64,000 nt of DNA, taken from assembly GCF_027943255.1 (NCBI RefSeq), contig NC_072894.1:80391601-80455600 (forward strand). Reading direction: 5' to 3'. Positions 1 through 11,059 of the stretch are shown here, piece by piece (the stretch's first letter is position 1; the number at the start of each line of letters is the position of its first letter). Source of the DNA: Anastrepha obliqua (lineage: Eukaryota > Arthropoda > Insecta > Diptera > Tephritidae). The position numbers and the translations under genes were made by a program. The notes below the pieces were generated by a model. The model worked only from the letters and a program-made list of their open reading frames with translations. It had not been told where the DNA came from and made no database searches.

Positions 1-856
1 TTTTTTGTTTTGTGAAATATTTTATGTTTTTAATATAAGAATTTTACCAAAAAAAATAGAAGAACAATCAATACTATATCAGTTTCTTGAGCCACATAAC
101 AACAAACTACTAGAATGATCTTTATGACTGTGTAAATGTGCGGAGCTTATAAAGTTAATTTCCGCCCGACCGTAGAAACCTTTTTTGTGCACTCAGCATT
201 TAAGAATGTGGAAGTTGGAAGTTACCATGATCATGATTTTTACTGTATACTTTTAGGCTTGTTGAATAATCGAATCGAAGCAGTCGCTGTGTGTCGATGT
301 ATAAAATGATGTGTAAAAATCGTTTCACTACCCTTCAGTGAAAAGGTTAACTATGCAGCAGACATGAACTGGGTTTTTGATCGAAGAAATCATATTAGTT
401 CGAGAAAAACTAAAGTTTCTACAGTTGCGATATGAACAATTAAAGGTGTATGCAAAAGAAATACACATGCCTGGTATACGTACAGTGGCTGAATAAAGAA
501 CTCGGACATATGTACATATAAGATGCTTTCCATTTCAATTCAACCGGACTATTCGGGTCATGTTCTTTGATTTCGATGTAACTGAAATATGTTGCTCTCT
601 GGTCAAAATAATGAGACACGTATTTTTTTGTTCGCCCGAAAAAATTTTTTTTCAAGAGTTATCGGCAATTTTGTTTTTCGGCTCAAACTCGATTTTTTTT
701 AATTATATAAGAATTTTTTTTTTTTAAATGTCCATAACTTAGCCTTTAAAACGGGAACTTCCACAATTAATTTGCTCTCGGTGGAGCAGTGCAAAGAAAG
801 AAGCGAACGTAATAAATTCAAATAAAGTTTCAGTCGTGTTTTGTTGAATAAACGTC
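1..856. other. AT-rich non-coding stretch
   Basis: I see no gene here. The stretch has long T/A runs and only short ORFs without family resemblance. The right part may be the 5' non-coding end of the Tc1 remnant that follows, but I could not find a convincing terminal inverted repeat. Confidence 0.5.
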
Positions 857-1015
857 ATGGGTAGGCAGCGTGGACAAGGCTCAATCAAAGTCAGAAATTG
901 AATTATTAGTCATCAAGACTAATTTCCCGTTTGGGAAATCACAGAAATAGTGGATAGACCTCGATCGACTGTGTACGACGTGATAAAACGTTCGAAGCCA
1001 TGCCAAGAAGACTGA
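857..1015 (+). pseudogene. Tc1-like transposase N-terminal remnant
   Basis: One reading frame starts at an ATG with MGRQRGQGS and, after two in-frame stops, reads EITEIVDRPRSTVYDVIKR. This matches the helix-turn-helix of Tc1-like transposases, which bind the terminal repeats. The frame is kept throughout the piece, so the decay is by point mutation. No DDE catalytic domain follows, so only the DNA-binding N-terminus survives. The family call rests on the HTH pattern only. Confidence 0.55.
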
Positions 1016-3916
1016 AAGCGGTGAGAAAAATAAAGGCTTGCCGAGTAGATATTAATTATATTGTTTGTTCTTAAATATTTTTTGCCTAACTCTATTTTAT
1101 ATAAATGTCCCAGTTCTTTTTTGTCATTCATTTGGCTAAATTTTCATGCTTGTATTTTCTATGTACGAATGAGTTGAATTTTGTTTATGTTTTTTCTAGT
1201 TTTGAAAAATACACTTGAAGAACGAAAGTAAATGTGACACCTAAACGCATTAGATTTCCATTTTAATATATATATTTTGCTTTAAAACCATATCACTTGG
1301 CTGTCAGAGTTCTTTATTGAGGCACTGTACTTAAAAAAATCTTTCAATAATGGACTTATCGACAAGTTTTAAAATTTTTTCTTTCTTATTTAATTTTTAC
1401 AATTTTTTTTCTTTTGCAAATACAAAAACATATAAATCGAATTTTATAATATAAAAGTATTCAACAAAATTTTAAAATTTTTAATTTGCATTTTTAGAAA
1501 AATGCCTAGAATATAATCCTAACGTTTGTGTTGATTTTTGAAAAAAAAAAAAAAACATTAAATGTGTATACACGAATCCGATGGAATATTCTCTTTGGGT
1601 CATATAGAGTAAAAGTAAATTGATTCTTAATTTTGTATTGTTTTCACACATTTTTTATGTTTAATTGAATAAAAGTAATTATCCGAACTAAACGTATGAT
1701 CTTTTTAATTGGTTACACTTCGCGTGCCGTACCCTGTAAATACGCTACAATACAATAATATTAATTTGATTTTCGATACAGAGTTACCTTATGCAAATAT
1801 GCATTTATCGCAAAAATATGCTCTAAGTCATAAATCTTACATTTTATATTTTTTTGTAAAATATGAATCCATTTCATCGGCCTGTAGGTAGTAATTCAAA
1901 AATAACGCAATGTAAACGAAACGCTTGTTAATATTTTAAAGATAAACTATTTTTTGTTCAGTAATGTCATTCAAATGAAAAATCCTAGTAACCTTTCTCA
2001 ATTTCTGTGCCTCCACTGTATATCACATTACGAATGCGGCGTCAATGTTGGAGCACATTGATAGGTGGTAGCTTTGTTTTTGTTATTATAAAGCCTAACA
2101 GCTGCGGCATACTAAAGCGCCATGCGCCATGCGCCTTATTCCATTCTATCGCCAATGCGCCGCCGCTGCCACCTTTGCTGCCGGCCGCAGCGAATACGTC
2201 GTGACTATTTCATCGAAGCATAAAACGCCACAGAGCGAAAACAATAATAGTTGGCAAAAATGGTTGTTCAACGAATTGAGGATTAGTTGTGTATGTGGCT
2301 ATACAGTTTAACAGACATATCGCCAAGCAAAAAGCAAAATCTTTAACAAAAATAATAACAATAAGAAGGCATGCAAAAATATCACCTCACGAGTAGCCAC
2401 CAACCAGCCAACAACTAACAATATGGGCGTTATACTCATACTTGAGGCAACAAAAAAAAATAAAAAAACAAATTGTCGATCATTAGGGCCCAGAAATTTT
2501 GTTAGATGCACGTTTTGTGTGCTGCTGGGTGAAACGGGAGCTTACCATTAGAGGGGGTAAGACGGAAAATTTGCATACAAAGAAGATGACCGTATGGATG
2601 GCACATGAGTGATGGGTCAAGTGACGAGAAGAAATATTTTCTGTTTTATATGCGTGTGTATGTATGCGTGTACATATGCATATTTGTAGGGTCGTACTTA
2701 ACAACACACACTGGTTAGACTCTTAGAAATATGTATATGCAACTAACTTTCATTCGTGCGTATGTATGGAGCGAAATACATATATATGTATGTACGTATG
2801 TGCATATAGAAAAAGTCGATTTTCATGAGAAAAAAATCACTTAATAAAAAAGCTTAACATATGAATAAAATATGTAATTAAAAAAAGTACTTTTTCAATT
2901 GACTATTAAGGCACCTTTCTGGTCTAGAGACGTGAAAATTGAAGGTGTTAAAAATTGAAGAAAAACAATCGGTATCAATTGAAAATCATGTTTATCATTA
3001 GATCAATTCTTTATTTACACAAGCAAAAAAAAACAACAATGATAATATTAAAAAAATAGCTTCTCCTGACGTAAAACATGCCACTGGCGTAACTGATTGG
3101 GCTGCTCAGGTACGTTTGAAAAAAAATTCGGTCGATTATTCTTCAGGAGATATGCCCCTATGATGGGTAACAGATTTACAAAAAAAAAAAAAAAATTCTG
3201 GATATTTTATCTGTTTATTGGAAAAACAAAAAAAAAAGGATTTTTTTCACGTTCTCGTTCTTAAAAAAATAGAGAAATTGATTATAAAATTATAATCCTG
3301 CTACCCGGGAGAGCCACAAGTCTACTCAATAATATATTAAAAATTCAAATCAATCGGTTCAGTACTTTGTGAGAAATTTCCAACGCTGACTCGGAAAAAA
3401 TAGTTTCGAAAAAAACACGGTTAACGCGCTTATACCTGGGCGTCGTACTTCAAACCGGTCTCGTTTTAAAGGACTGTAACGTCTAAACTACCACGAATTT
3501 CAATATAAAAATTTGCAAGTATATTTCTGAAAGTATAAACTATCACAACAAGAAAAAAAATCGATTTGTTCGAAATTTTATATCAGAAGTTGCCTTAAAG
3601 AGAAATTTTCACGGCTTAACTGAGAACCAAAGAAAATATTTCTAATTGTTATGCAATTCTTTTTATTTTTTAATTTTTTTTGAGTGAATTTATCTCACTC
3701 AAAAAAATTTAAAGAAAATTTAAGGAAAATTTTTTTGAGCAATGATCATCGGCTCTGTATAATGTGATTTTGCTTGCATTTCGAAATTAGTAAACCACCA
3801 CCAGCCTTAAATAAAATTCCTTTCTAAGAAAATCATTTCCAAAAACTATAGAAGCAAATTTTAAAAATGTTCTCACTTGGTTTTTGTTTTGAATTCGAAT
3901 TTATGGTTATCATGTG
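1016..3916. other. Non-coding, with a GC-richer patch at 2000-2240
   Basis: No gene is recognised. Bases 2000-2240 are clearly richer in G+C than their surroundings, with repeated GCGCC units, and could be a leader or regulatory patch. Bases 2640-2820 hold TATG/TGTA microsatellite sequence. Bases 2930-3900 look like the non-coding body of some interspersed repeat, but I cannot name it. Confidence 0.4.
3912..3916. repeat. Target site duplication ATGTG, left copy of the BEL/Pao insertion
   Basis: The five bases ATGTG directly precede the left LTR and recur directly after the right LTR at 9817-9821. Five-base duplications are usual for BEL/Pao and most LTR elements. The perfect match shows that both ends belong to one insertion. 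Confidence 0.9.
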
Positions 3917-4171
3917 TGTTGCGGCGATTTCTTCTACTTTGAAATGCACTTAAGTTCACAATTAAATCCGTTGAAAAAAAAACTAAAATTTATTTAATGC
4001 AATCATTTATTTAATAGAGAGTTGACATCCGAGTTGACTGACGAACAAAACGTAAGAGAGATAAGGAATAATGATAATGCAAATATGTATAGCGATGAAA
4101 AAAGGATATATCGATGTTGTTGAAGTGAACTCAACAAGAGGTATATCGATGTTGTCGAAATGAACCCAACA
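3917..4171 (-). repeat. 3' LTR of the BEL/Pao element
   Basis: This is a 255-bp direct repeat of 9562-9816 with one substitution at 4121. In the sense direction (minus strand) it carries two AATAAA signals, read here as tttatt at 3989-3994 and 4006-4011. These fit the polyadenylation signals expected near the R/U5 boundary. Near its outer sense end it contains a 35-bp-period duplication with a CATCGATA core. Confidence 0.93.
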
Positions 4172-4184
4172 TACCGCCACCCTT
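4172..4184 (-). promoter_or_regulatory. Polypurine tract of the BEL/Pao element
   Basis: On the minus strand the bases just before the 3' LTR read AAGGGTGGCGGTA. This purine-rich run is where plus-strand DNA synthesis would be primed. Position and composition fit; the exact cleavage point is inferred. Confidence 0.75.
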
Positions 4185-4291
4185 GAACTATCATGATATG
4201 TTCAATATGCAAATTACAAAGGAAATAAATTCGAATACAAACTTAAGCAAAAATAGGAATTTCAGAATATAATAAGTTAAATAACTACATT

Positions 4292-7200
4292 TTAGTTTTC
4301 TTCGGAAAATACGTCCCCTTGAGTTGGTAGAAGACACAGCTTAAGTATTGGGCGAGTGAATTGTCCGTTTGCGGTTTTTATCGTTACGACACGTACGTGA
4401 CCATCTCTACCAGGATGACAATGAATTACTCTTGCGAGTGTCCACTTTGTTGGAGGAGAAGATTCATTAAAGACAGCGACGACGTCTCCTTCTTGAAAAT
4501 TTCGTGATGGACGAAACCACTTAGCACGTCGTTGCAAGCTAACGAGGTATTCGTCTCTCCAACGGCGCCAAAAGTGTTGACGAATAGCAGAGACCAACTG
4601 CCACCTTTGTTGCAGGGTTCCAGAAAACCCTTGACCCTCAGGTTCTGGAATTGCCCGCAATGGTTCGCCTACCAGAAAATGGCCAGGCGTTAAAATCGAT
4701 AAGTCGCTTGCATCCGTCGAAATGTCGCATAATGGGCGGGAATTGACACAAGCTTCCACCTCCGTTAAGAGCGTACTAAACTCTTCATAGCTTAAAAGAA
4801 TTTCTCCGAGGGAGCGTTTTAGATGATATTTTATGCGTTTGATTCCAGTTTCCCAATATCCTCCCATGTGAGGTGCGGACGGCGGATTGAATCGCCACTC
4901 AATAGCAGAGTCTGCAAAAAACGATTGAAGTTGGGAGTCTTGCATGCACTCTTGATATTTCTCACGGAGTTCCCTTTCTGCACCAACGAAATTCGTCCCG
5001 TTATCCGAAACCATTTCTTTACAATAGCCTCTGCGGTTGATGAATCGTTTAAAGGCGTTTAGAAACGAAGAACTTGAGAGATCTCCAACGAACTCGAGGT
5101 GCATTGCACCTGTGCACATGCAGACAAATGAAGATATATAACCTTTTACGGATTTAGCTCCTCTTCCATGCGTAAATTTGAACATATAAGGACCAGCAAA
5201 GTCTACTGCTGTACGAACGAAGCAGCGAGCGTATGTTATGCGGGACGAAGGAAGATCACCCATTGATTGTGTTGCGAGCTTGCGATTTAAAGCGGTACAT
5301 TTTACACATCTGCGATAGATATTACGAATTAAGTTGCGGGCACCAACGACCCAATACCGGCGTTGCAGGATCACTTGCATTATACGGGGGCCTGCATGTA
5401 GCGTATAGTGATGTATGTCCAAAACAACGAGTTTTGAAAGCGGAGAGTTTTTCGGCAGTATAACGGGGTGTCTGACATCATTTGCAACATCTGCGGATTT
5501 CAGCCGACCTCCAACACGAAGGATTCCAAACGAATCGAGAAACGGTTGTAAACGCAGCAAACTACTACGCAGTTTAATCGGCCTTTTTTCCCTGCAACAA
5601 CGTATTTCATTAGAAAAATAGAAATTTTGTGTATACCTGATTAATCTTCGCTCGGATTCCAGCAACTCCTGACAGTTAGGAAACCACGTTTTTTTGTTAT
5701 TGATTCCAAGCGAGCTAGAGCGGGTATTATGTATAAATCTCAATACATAAGCGATAATTCTTCTTAATTTCGAATAAGATGAGTATTTTGTGATGACCGA
5801 CCAGTGAACGTCAGTAGCTGCGATACAAGCCTTAACTTTTCGTAAGCCTATTTCGGTTTTATGCATTATTTGCGCGGGTTGCTTCCAGAACTGTTCCTCT
5901 TCGCGTAAGAAGTCTGGTCCGAACCACCATAACTCATGATGCATAAGTTGAAGCGGAGATATACCTCTGGACGCGCAGTCCGCAGGATTGCTTTCAGAGC
6001 GTATATGGTACCAGCACTCGGGAGGCAGGACCTCGTGAATATAGGCGACACGGTTTGCGACGAATGTCTCCCATTTATTAGGATGTGCTTGCAGCCACGC
6101 CAACGTAATGGTGGAATCTGTCCATGCTACCAGTGGACAGCGAAAATCCTTCCAACTGTGCATGACGGCCTTGACCAATTTTGCGGTGAGATGTGCAGCA
6201 CACAACTCGAGGCGAGGTAGCGTTGTTGTTTTTAGCGGGGCAACTTTAGTCTTTGATGAAATTAAGCCGATTGTAATGTGACCATCCCTATGTACAGTGC
6301 GCGCATATATGACTGCGGCATAAGCGCGCTCGGAAGCGTCGGCAAAAACGTGCAACTCAGTAAATGAGCCTATCGTCCCGACTCCAACCCAACGGTTGAC
6401 CTTAAGTTCAGATAAAAGTTGTAATTGCGAGCGATGATCAAGCCACACCTTGCCTATCGTATCTGGTACTGGGTCGTCCCATCCAGTGTTGGAACGCCAG
6501 ATGTCCTGAAACAACATTTTCGACCTAATCGTTGCGGGTGAAAGTAAGCTCAATGGATCAAAAAGTTTGCTGGCATCGACCAGAAATGCTCTCTTAGTTA
6601 AGACGTGGGGCGGTTCTCCTAGAGAAATGGAAAATGTAAAATAGTCCTCTTCCATATACCAAATTAGTCCCAGAGCATGTACATTGTTGCCATCTACGGT
6701 GTAGTGTGATATGTTCTTGGATTCTCTAGCGATAGTCTCATTTAGCTCTGTACAATTTGACGCCCATTTTCTTAACTCGAACCCACCTTCCCGTAGAATA
6801 TCGGACACATTTCGCTGCAATGCTTTAAGTTCCGACTTGCTAGACGCACCAGTGAGAAGATCGTCCATGTAAAAGTCTTTAAGAATTACGTCGACTGCTT
6901 TCTGAAAAGTATTGGAAGATTGTTTCGCGGTTTGTTGCATCGATTTGACAGCCAAATGCGAGGCGGACGCAACTCCATAAGTTACGCGTAACATGCGGTA
7001 ATCTGTAATAGGTAGAGATGTGTTAGAGCGCCAAACAATTCGATGTAAGTCGACATGTTTAGCTGAAACACAGATTTGTCGATACATTTTTGCAACGTCT
7101 GCAGTTACTGCGTATTTGTGTATTCTAAAGCGCAAAAGTATGGAGTACAAGTCTTCTTGTAATTGAGGACCAACATAAAGCGCATCGTTGAGGGAATTCC

Positions 7201-9466
7201 CCGTTGTGGTTTTAGCAGACGCGTTAAACACAACTCGCAATTTTGTCGTAACGCTGGACTCCTTTACAACAGCATGATGTGGCATATAATATTTCGCATA
7301 TTTCGTTTCAGGCACGACCTCCATATGACCCATTTCAATTAATTCCTGCATGAATTCGTTATAGCGTGTCCACAGATCCTGATCACCGGCAAATCTGCGC
7401 TCCATGCGTAATAAGTTTCGTACGGCGAGACTCCTTGATTCACCTAATGGCACGTCGACCTTGAGTGGCAACTCCACTACAAAGCGTCCGTCCGGCTTCC
7501 TAATATGAGTTGATTCAAAATGTTCTTCGCAGTACCGCTCCTCGTGGGTAAGATATCGTGTTTGCGGCGCTTCTTCAAGTTCCCACAATCTAGCCAATGC
7601 TCTATCTAAATGTACATCACAGTGTAATGATTGTATATGGTTTGCGGGCGGAACGGATGTATCTACGTTTCCACACAACGTCCAGCCAAAGACTGTTTTC
7701 TGTATTATTGGCGTGCCAGGTGGGCCTTTACGCAGCTCAGTTAAAATGAATCGATCCATATAGTCCATGCCCACTAAGATGTCTACACGGCCGGGTTCCA
7801 TGAAGTGCGGGTCAGCTAAGAACAGTCCCTTGATGTGAGACCATTCAGGAACGCTTAAACTCTGCGACGGCAAATCGCCCGTAATCTTTTGTAAAATTAA
7901 TGCGTTGATGGGGTAGCATTCACTTGAATGTCGCGAAGAAAGGAATAACGTCGTTTCGCCTCTGCAACGGCCACCCTGAGAAGCGCCAATTCCCGTTACA
8001 AATATGGACGAAGATTTGCGAGCTAGACCTAGACGTTGTACGCATGCCTCAGTTATGAATGTGGCGTGAGAACCTGAATCGAATAATAAGCGAGCATTCT
8101 GCCATCGATCAGCAGAATCACGTACCTTTACTAGGGCGGTTGATAGCAACACAGCGTTTTGTGGTTTATGCATTGGGTTAACCTTGGAATTAAGGCAAGC
8201 GGAGGCGGGTGTGACAGCGGTTTGCGGAAGCGAGCTAGCGGCGGGTAACGTACCTGCAGCGGTGCGGGGTGAGTCGACGACGTGGGAAGAGGTGGATGCC
8301 TCTGGTGAACTATGAAGCAATGTATGGTGGCGCTGCCGACATATTCGACAGGAAGACGCGCTATTGCAGCGTTCCTTAAAATGTCCGGTACTTAGGCAGT
8401 TTAAGCACCCCTTGAAATCTTTCACAAAATTGAGTCTAGCGTTTGCATCTAAACTACGGAATTTTTCACAAGAATAAATTCTGTGACCTGCGTTACAATA
8501 CGTACAACGCGATTGATCTGCGGTGGCATGAAAAACCTTTGCCGATTTTCCGACCAATTTTTGATTGTTCGGTTTTCCTGGCCATGACTGGGTTGCCGAC
8601 GTTGATATCATCGATAATGAGCGACACCTTATTTCCAAAAAGGACGAAAGGTCTTCGAAGGTAGGAGGATCGTCGCTAGTGAGTGACAACTCCCACTGTT
8701 TGCGAGTTTCGAAGGAGAGTCTGGTTACAGTTTCATGTACTAACCAATCGTCCCAAAAATCCACTGGTCGCCCTAAAGCCTTAAGTTCCCTTATGTGTTG
8801 TTGGAATGCATTCAACACGTTCTTAATGGAGTCAGCAGTGTCGCTCGTCGCTTTACGTATCTCTGCAATTGCCCGAAAGTGCGCTTCGACAATAACTCGC
8901 ATAACTTTATATCGCGACTTTAGAAGATTCCATGCCTCCGTATAGTTGGCATCGCAAATTTGGAAACCGCTGATAATGCTAAGCGCATCACCCTTTAAGC
9001 AGCTACGTAAGTAGTGTAGCTTTTGACCACCTGACAATGAAGAGTTAGAATCTACGAGGGTAACAAAAGCGTCGTAGAAGGCGACCCACTCAGTGGAATT
9101 GCCCGCGAAGGATGGAAGTTCCATTTTAGGTAGTTTAATTGCTGCTGACACAGTGGGATGCGGATTTGTAGAATTCGCAACTGATTCGGTTCTACACTTC
9201 TGTACACGCCTAAATTGTGATAGCGCTGTAACGTACCAGGTCTCGGCCTGGATGCGCGCGGTCTGTTCGACATCGATGTTATCTGCACCACAAGAAAGCT
9301 CGACTTCATCTTGGGCTGTCTTAAATCGTACCCACTGTTCATTTAATAACTGCAGATAACTTTCGACATTTTCTAAATCTAAAACAGATGCTTCGTCGTT
9401 GCTCTTGGTCATGTACCTTTTTATAGCATTTAGCGCGGAATCACGTGTTTTTACGAATGCGGACAT
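4292..9466 (-). CDS. BEL/Pao gag-pol polyprotein (1724 aa), intact
   Basis: This single uninterrupted ORF encodes everything the element needs for reverse transcription and integration. The N-terminal gag part (about 1-300, DUF1759-like) is followed by three zinc-knuckle-like motifs: C321-C324-H328-C333, C354-C357-H362-C367 and C373-C376-H380-H385. The aspartic protease (DUF1758-like) has its DSG at 463-465. Reverse transcriptase spans about 690-900, with D790 and YMDD at 866-869. The Pao-type RNase H has acidic residues D1043, E1087, D1117 and D1163. The integrase zinc finger is H1352-H1357-C1387-C1390, and the integrase core has D1422, D1488 and E1539. A DUF5641-like C-terminus follows. All catalytic residues expected for these domains are present. 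The start chosen is the first ATG after the primer site, leaving a leader of about 95 bases from the LTR. The stop lies about 110 bases before the purine tract. Most other ORFs inside this span are shadows of it. Confidence 0.95.
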   Translation of the reverse strand: MSAFVKTRDSALNAIKRYMTKSNDEASVLDLENVESYLQLLNEQWVRFKTAQDEVELSCGADNIDVEQTARIQAETWYVTALSQFRRVQKCRTESVANSTNPHPTVSAAIKLPKMELPSFAGNSTEWVAFYDAFVTLVDSNSSLSGGQKLHYLRSCLKGDALSIISGFQICDANYTEAWNLLKSRYKVMRVIVEAHFRAIAEIRKATSDTADSIKNVLNAFQQHIRELKALGRPVDFWDDWLVHETVTRLSFETRKQWELSLTSDDPPTFEDLSSFLEIRCRSLSMISTSATQSWPGKPNNQKLVGKSAKVFHATADQSRCTYCNAGHRIYSCEKFRSLDANARLNFVKDFKGCLNCLSTGHFKERCNSASSCRICRQRHHTLLHSSPEASTSSHVVDSPRTAAGTLPAASSLPQTAVTPASACLNSKVNPMHKPQNAVLLSTALVKVRDSADRWQNARLLFDSGSHATFITEACVQRLGLARKSSSIFVTGIGASQGGRCRGETTLFLSSRHSSECYPINALILQKITGDLPSQSLSVPEWSHIKGLFLADPHFMEPGRVDILVGMDYMDRFILTELRKGPPGTPIIQKTVFGWTLCGNVDTSVPPANHIQSLHCDVHLDRALARLWELEEAPQTRYLTHEERYCEEHFESTHIRKPDGRFVVELPLKVDVPLGESRSLAVRNLLRMERRFAGDQDLWTRYNEFMQELIEMGHMEVVPETKYAKYYMPHHAVVKESSVTTKLRVVFNASAKTTTGNSLNDALYVGPQLQEDLYSILLRFRIHKYAVTADVAKMYRQICVSAKHVDLHRIVWRSNTSLPITDYRMLRVTYGVASASHLAVKSMQQTAKQSSNTFQKAVDVILKDFYMDDLLTGASSKSELKALQRNVSDILREGGFELRKWASNCTELNETIARESKNISHYTVDGNNVHALGLIWYMEEDYFTFSISLGEPPHVLTKRAFLVDASKLFDPLSLLSPATIRSKMLFQDIWRSNTGWDDPVPDTIGKVWLDHRSQLQLLSELKVNRWVGVGTIGSFTELHVFADASERAYAAVIYARTVHRDGHITIGLISSKTKVAPLKTTTLPRLELCAAHLTAKLVKAVMHSWKDFRCPLVAWTDSTITLAWLQAHPNKWETFVANRVAYIHEVLPPECWYHIRSESNPADCASRGISPLQLMHHELWWFGPDFLREEEQFWKQPAQIMHKTEIGLRKVKACIAATDVHWSVITKYSSYSKLRRIIAYVLRFIHNTRSSSLGINNKKTWFPNCQELLESERRLIRYTQNFYFSNEIRCCREKRPIKLRSSLLRLQPFLDSFGILRVGGRLKSADVANDVRHPVILPKNSPLSKLVVLDIHHYTLHAGPRIMQVILQRRYWVVGARNLIRNIYRRCVKCTALNRKLATQSMGDLPSSRITYARCFVRTAVDFAGPYMFKFTHGRGAKSVKGYISSFVCMCTGAMHLEFVGDLSSSSFLNAFKRFINRRGYCKEMVSDNGTNFVGAERELREKYQECMQDSQLQSFFADSAIEWRFNPPSAPHMGGYWETGIKRIKYHLKRSLGEILLSYEEFSTLLTEVEACVNSRPLCDISTDASDLSILTPGHFLVGEPLRAIPEPEGQGFSGTLQQRWQLVSAIRQHFWRRWRDEYLVSLQRRAKWFRPSRNFQEGDVVAVFNESSPPTKWTLARVIHCHPGRDGHVRVVTIKTANGQFTRPILKLCLLPTQGDVFSEEN

Positions 9467-9538
9467 TTTGCGGGTGCGGTAAAATAGGTTATGTTAATAT
9501 AACGCGGTGTAGACTATATGGAATTAAATTATCGCGGT

Positions 9539-9557
9539 AATCCGGCTCGAAGGACCA
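9539..9557 (-). promoter_or_regulatory. Primer binding site for tRNA-Tyr
   Basis: The plus strand reads aatccggctcgaaggacca, 19 bases that match the 3' end of insect tRNA-Tyr including the added CCA. On the element's sense strand this is the complementary primer site, 4 bases from the 5' LTR. The tRNA identity rests on recalled tRNA-Tyr acceptor sequence (5' CCTTCGA pairing with TCGAAGG). Confidence 0.85.
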
Positions 9558-9561
9558 AAAA

Positions 9562-9816
9562 TGTTGCGGCGATTTCTTCTACTTTGAAATGCACTTAAGT
9601 TCACAATTAAATCCGTTGAAAAAAAAACTAAAATTTATTTAATGCAATCATTTATTTAATAGAGAGTTGACATCCGAGTTGACTGACGAACAAAACGTAA
9701 GAGAGATAAGGAATAATGATAATGCAAATATGTATAGCGATGAAAAAAGGATATATCGATGTTGTCGAAGTGAACTCAACAAGAGGTATATCGATGTTGT
9801 CGAAATGAACCCAACA
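9562..9816 (-). repeat. 5' LTR of the BEL/Pao element
   Basis: This is the 255-bp partner of 3917-4171, with TGTTG...CAACA ends, and it would drive transcription toward lower coordinates. A 35-bp-period duplication at about 9752-9816 holds two copies of a TATCGATGTTGTCGAA-type unit. On the sense strand each copy contains CATCGATA, one base off the DREF element TATCGATA. The AATAAA signals are at 9634-9639 and 9651-9656 on the reverse strand. Confidence 0.93.
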
Positions 9817-9821
9817 ATGTG
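9817..9821. repeat. Target site duplication ATGTG, right copy
   Basis: Exact repeat of 3912-3916, immediately outside the right LTR. Confidence 0.9.
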
Positions 9822-10825
9822 GTCACATAGAATTCAATTTGACGTTCAATAAGTTTTCCCAACATTTTTTGGCTTCATAACTAAAATGTCCAATTCCAAA
9901 AAAAAAAAAAAAAAATGATTTTCAAATAAATTAATATAAGTGAAAAGGCATACATATACATATGCATTTATTAGAAAATCAAGTTTAAAGGCTAGTTTTC
10001 CAGTTTTAGTTGATAATTTTGCAGGCTCCACAATCGAACTAACACTGAATAACTGGCTCTCAGCAACCCGAATTTCTTGAAGAATTCAACCATTTGTTAT
10101 TTTTTTAGTTAATTTCATTAGAAGAGGTTAGCTCCACAAATAATTTGAAAAACCAAAATTCTTCTATTGTACTCGCCCATATTTAGATTCTTGTTTCACT
10201 TTAAATAAATAGGTAATTTTTCATTTGAAACTGAAATCCCTTGATTTTTGATGATTTTTTTTTTAAACTAAAGATTTTTTATACGCTAAAAGGTTACCTC
10301 CAACCTCTTTCCGTACTATTAATTTTTCATATTTTTTGCATTTTAATTTGACATAAATTGCAAACTAAATTCGTTATATAAACACTTGTTGTGCCAATTA
10401 ATTTAATATAATTAAACTTATAGTATTTTTTCTAAGGCGACAGAGAATGAGTACAAAAATGAATAACGACCTACACTTGGAAAAATGTATCTTCGAGGTT
10501 GTGTTTGAAGCTTTTCCTTTTAAAAATCTTTTATTAAAATAATATTGTACAAAAAGTTAATGAAATATGATGTTTTAAGAATTTTACTTAATTTCCCTAT
10601 AAACAAAATCTCCAAAAATTGCATTTAAGTTTTAAGAATTCAATTAAATCTCTGCTTTATTCTCATGATAAGATACAAAATTTCTCTCACGGTGATACTG
10701 GTGCAGTTGCGTGAGCGAAATGTTAAATGTGAGCAAGAATGCAAGAAGAAATTACACAAACAATATACGTCACACAAACTGCCATTCTGTCAAATTCACT
10801 GAGAGCGGAATAGCGTGAAAGATGA
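9822..10825. other. AT-rich non-coding stretch
   Basis: No gene, repeat family or regulatory pattern is recognised. Before the BEL insertion this sequence was contiguous with the bases left of 3912. Confidence 0.5.
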
Positions 10826-10833
10826 TATACTAT

Positions 10834-11059
10834 CAAAGTGGATTTAATAAGGTGACAGCATTCACCCAGCTGAATTTTTCGCCGTAGGGATGGCTTACGT
10901 CAAAATGATATGCTTTGTTTGTATGTATTGGTATGTTTACATTCGTATGTTTACATTTGCTTGCTGATTTTGACATGATGCTTGCACCAAACGCAACAAC
11001 AAATACATGTAGGGTTTTACTTATATGTGTTTGCTGTCACCTGTAATAAATTCGCCTTG
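10834..11059. mobile_element. hAT-like MITE with 8-bp target duplication
   Basis: A 226-bp non-coding element is bounded by imperfect terminal inverted repeats of 27-28 bp. The left repeat begins CAAAGTGGATTTA at 10834. The right repeat, read in reverse complement from 11059, begins CAAGGCGAATTTA. Both run into GGTGACAGCA. The flanks carry an exact 8-bp duplication TATACTAT at 10826-10833 and 11060-11067. An 8-bp duplication with CA-starting termini fits hAT elements; P-type elements also make 8 bp but their ends look different. There is no ORF, so it would need a transposase in trans. Confidence 0.75.

Larger units (their letters stand above)
3917..9816 (-). mobile_element. Full-length BEL/Pao LTR retrotransposon, 5.9 kb
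   Basis: The element lies on the minus strand: 5' LTR at 9562-9816, primer site, a single gag-pol ORF, purine tract, and 3' LTR at 3917-4171. Both LTRs are 255 bp, begin TGTTG and end CAACA, and differ at one base (T at 4121, C at 9766). An identical ATGTG duplication flanks the element. I see no env-like ORF after pol. The near-identical LTRs and the intact ORF point to a recent insertion, and the copy may still be capable of transposition. The domain order (gag, protease, RT, RNase H, integrase) and the DUF1759/DUF1758/Pao-type sequence place it in BEL/Pao, not Gypsy or Copia. Confidence 0.95.

Noticed and set aside
8565..8945. 126-codon plus-strand ORF inside the BEL element
   Set aside because: It is a shadow on the opposite strand of the intact gag-pol frame. 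Its translation shows no family features.
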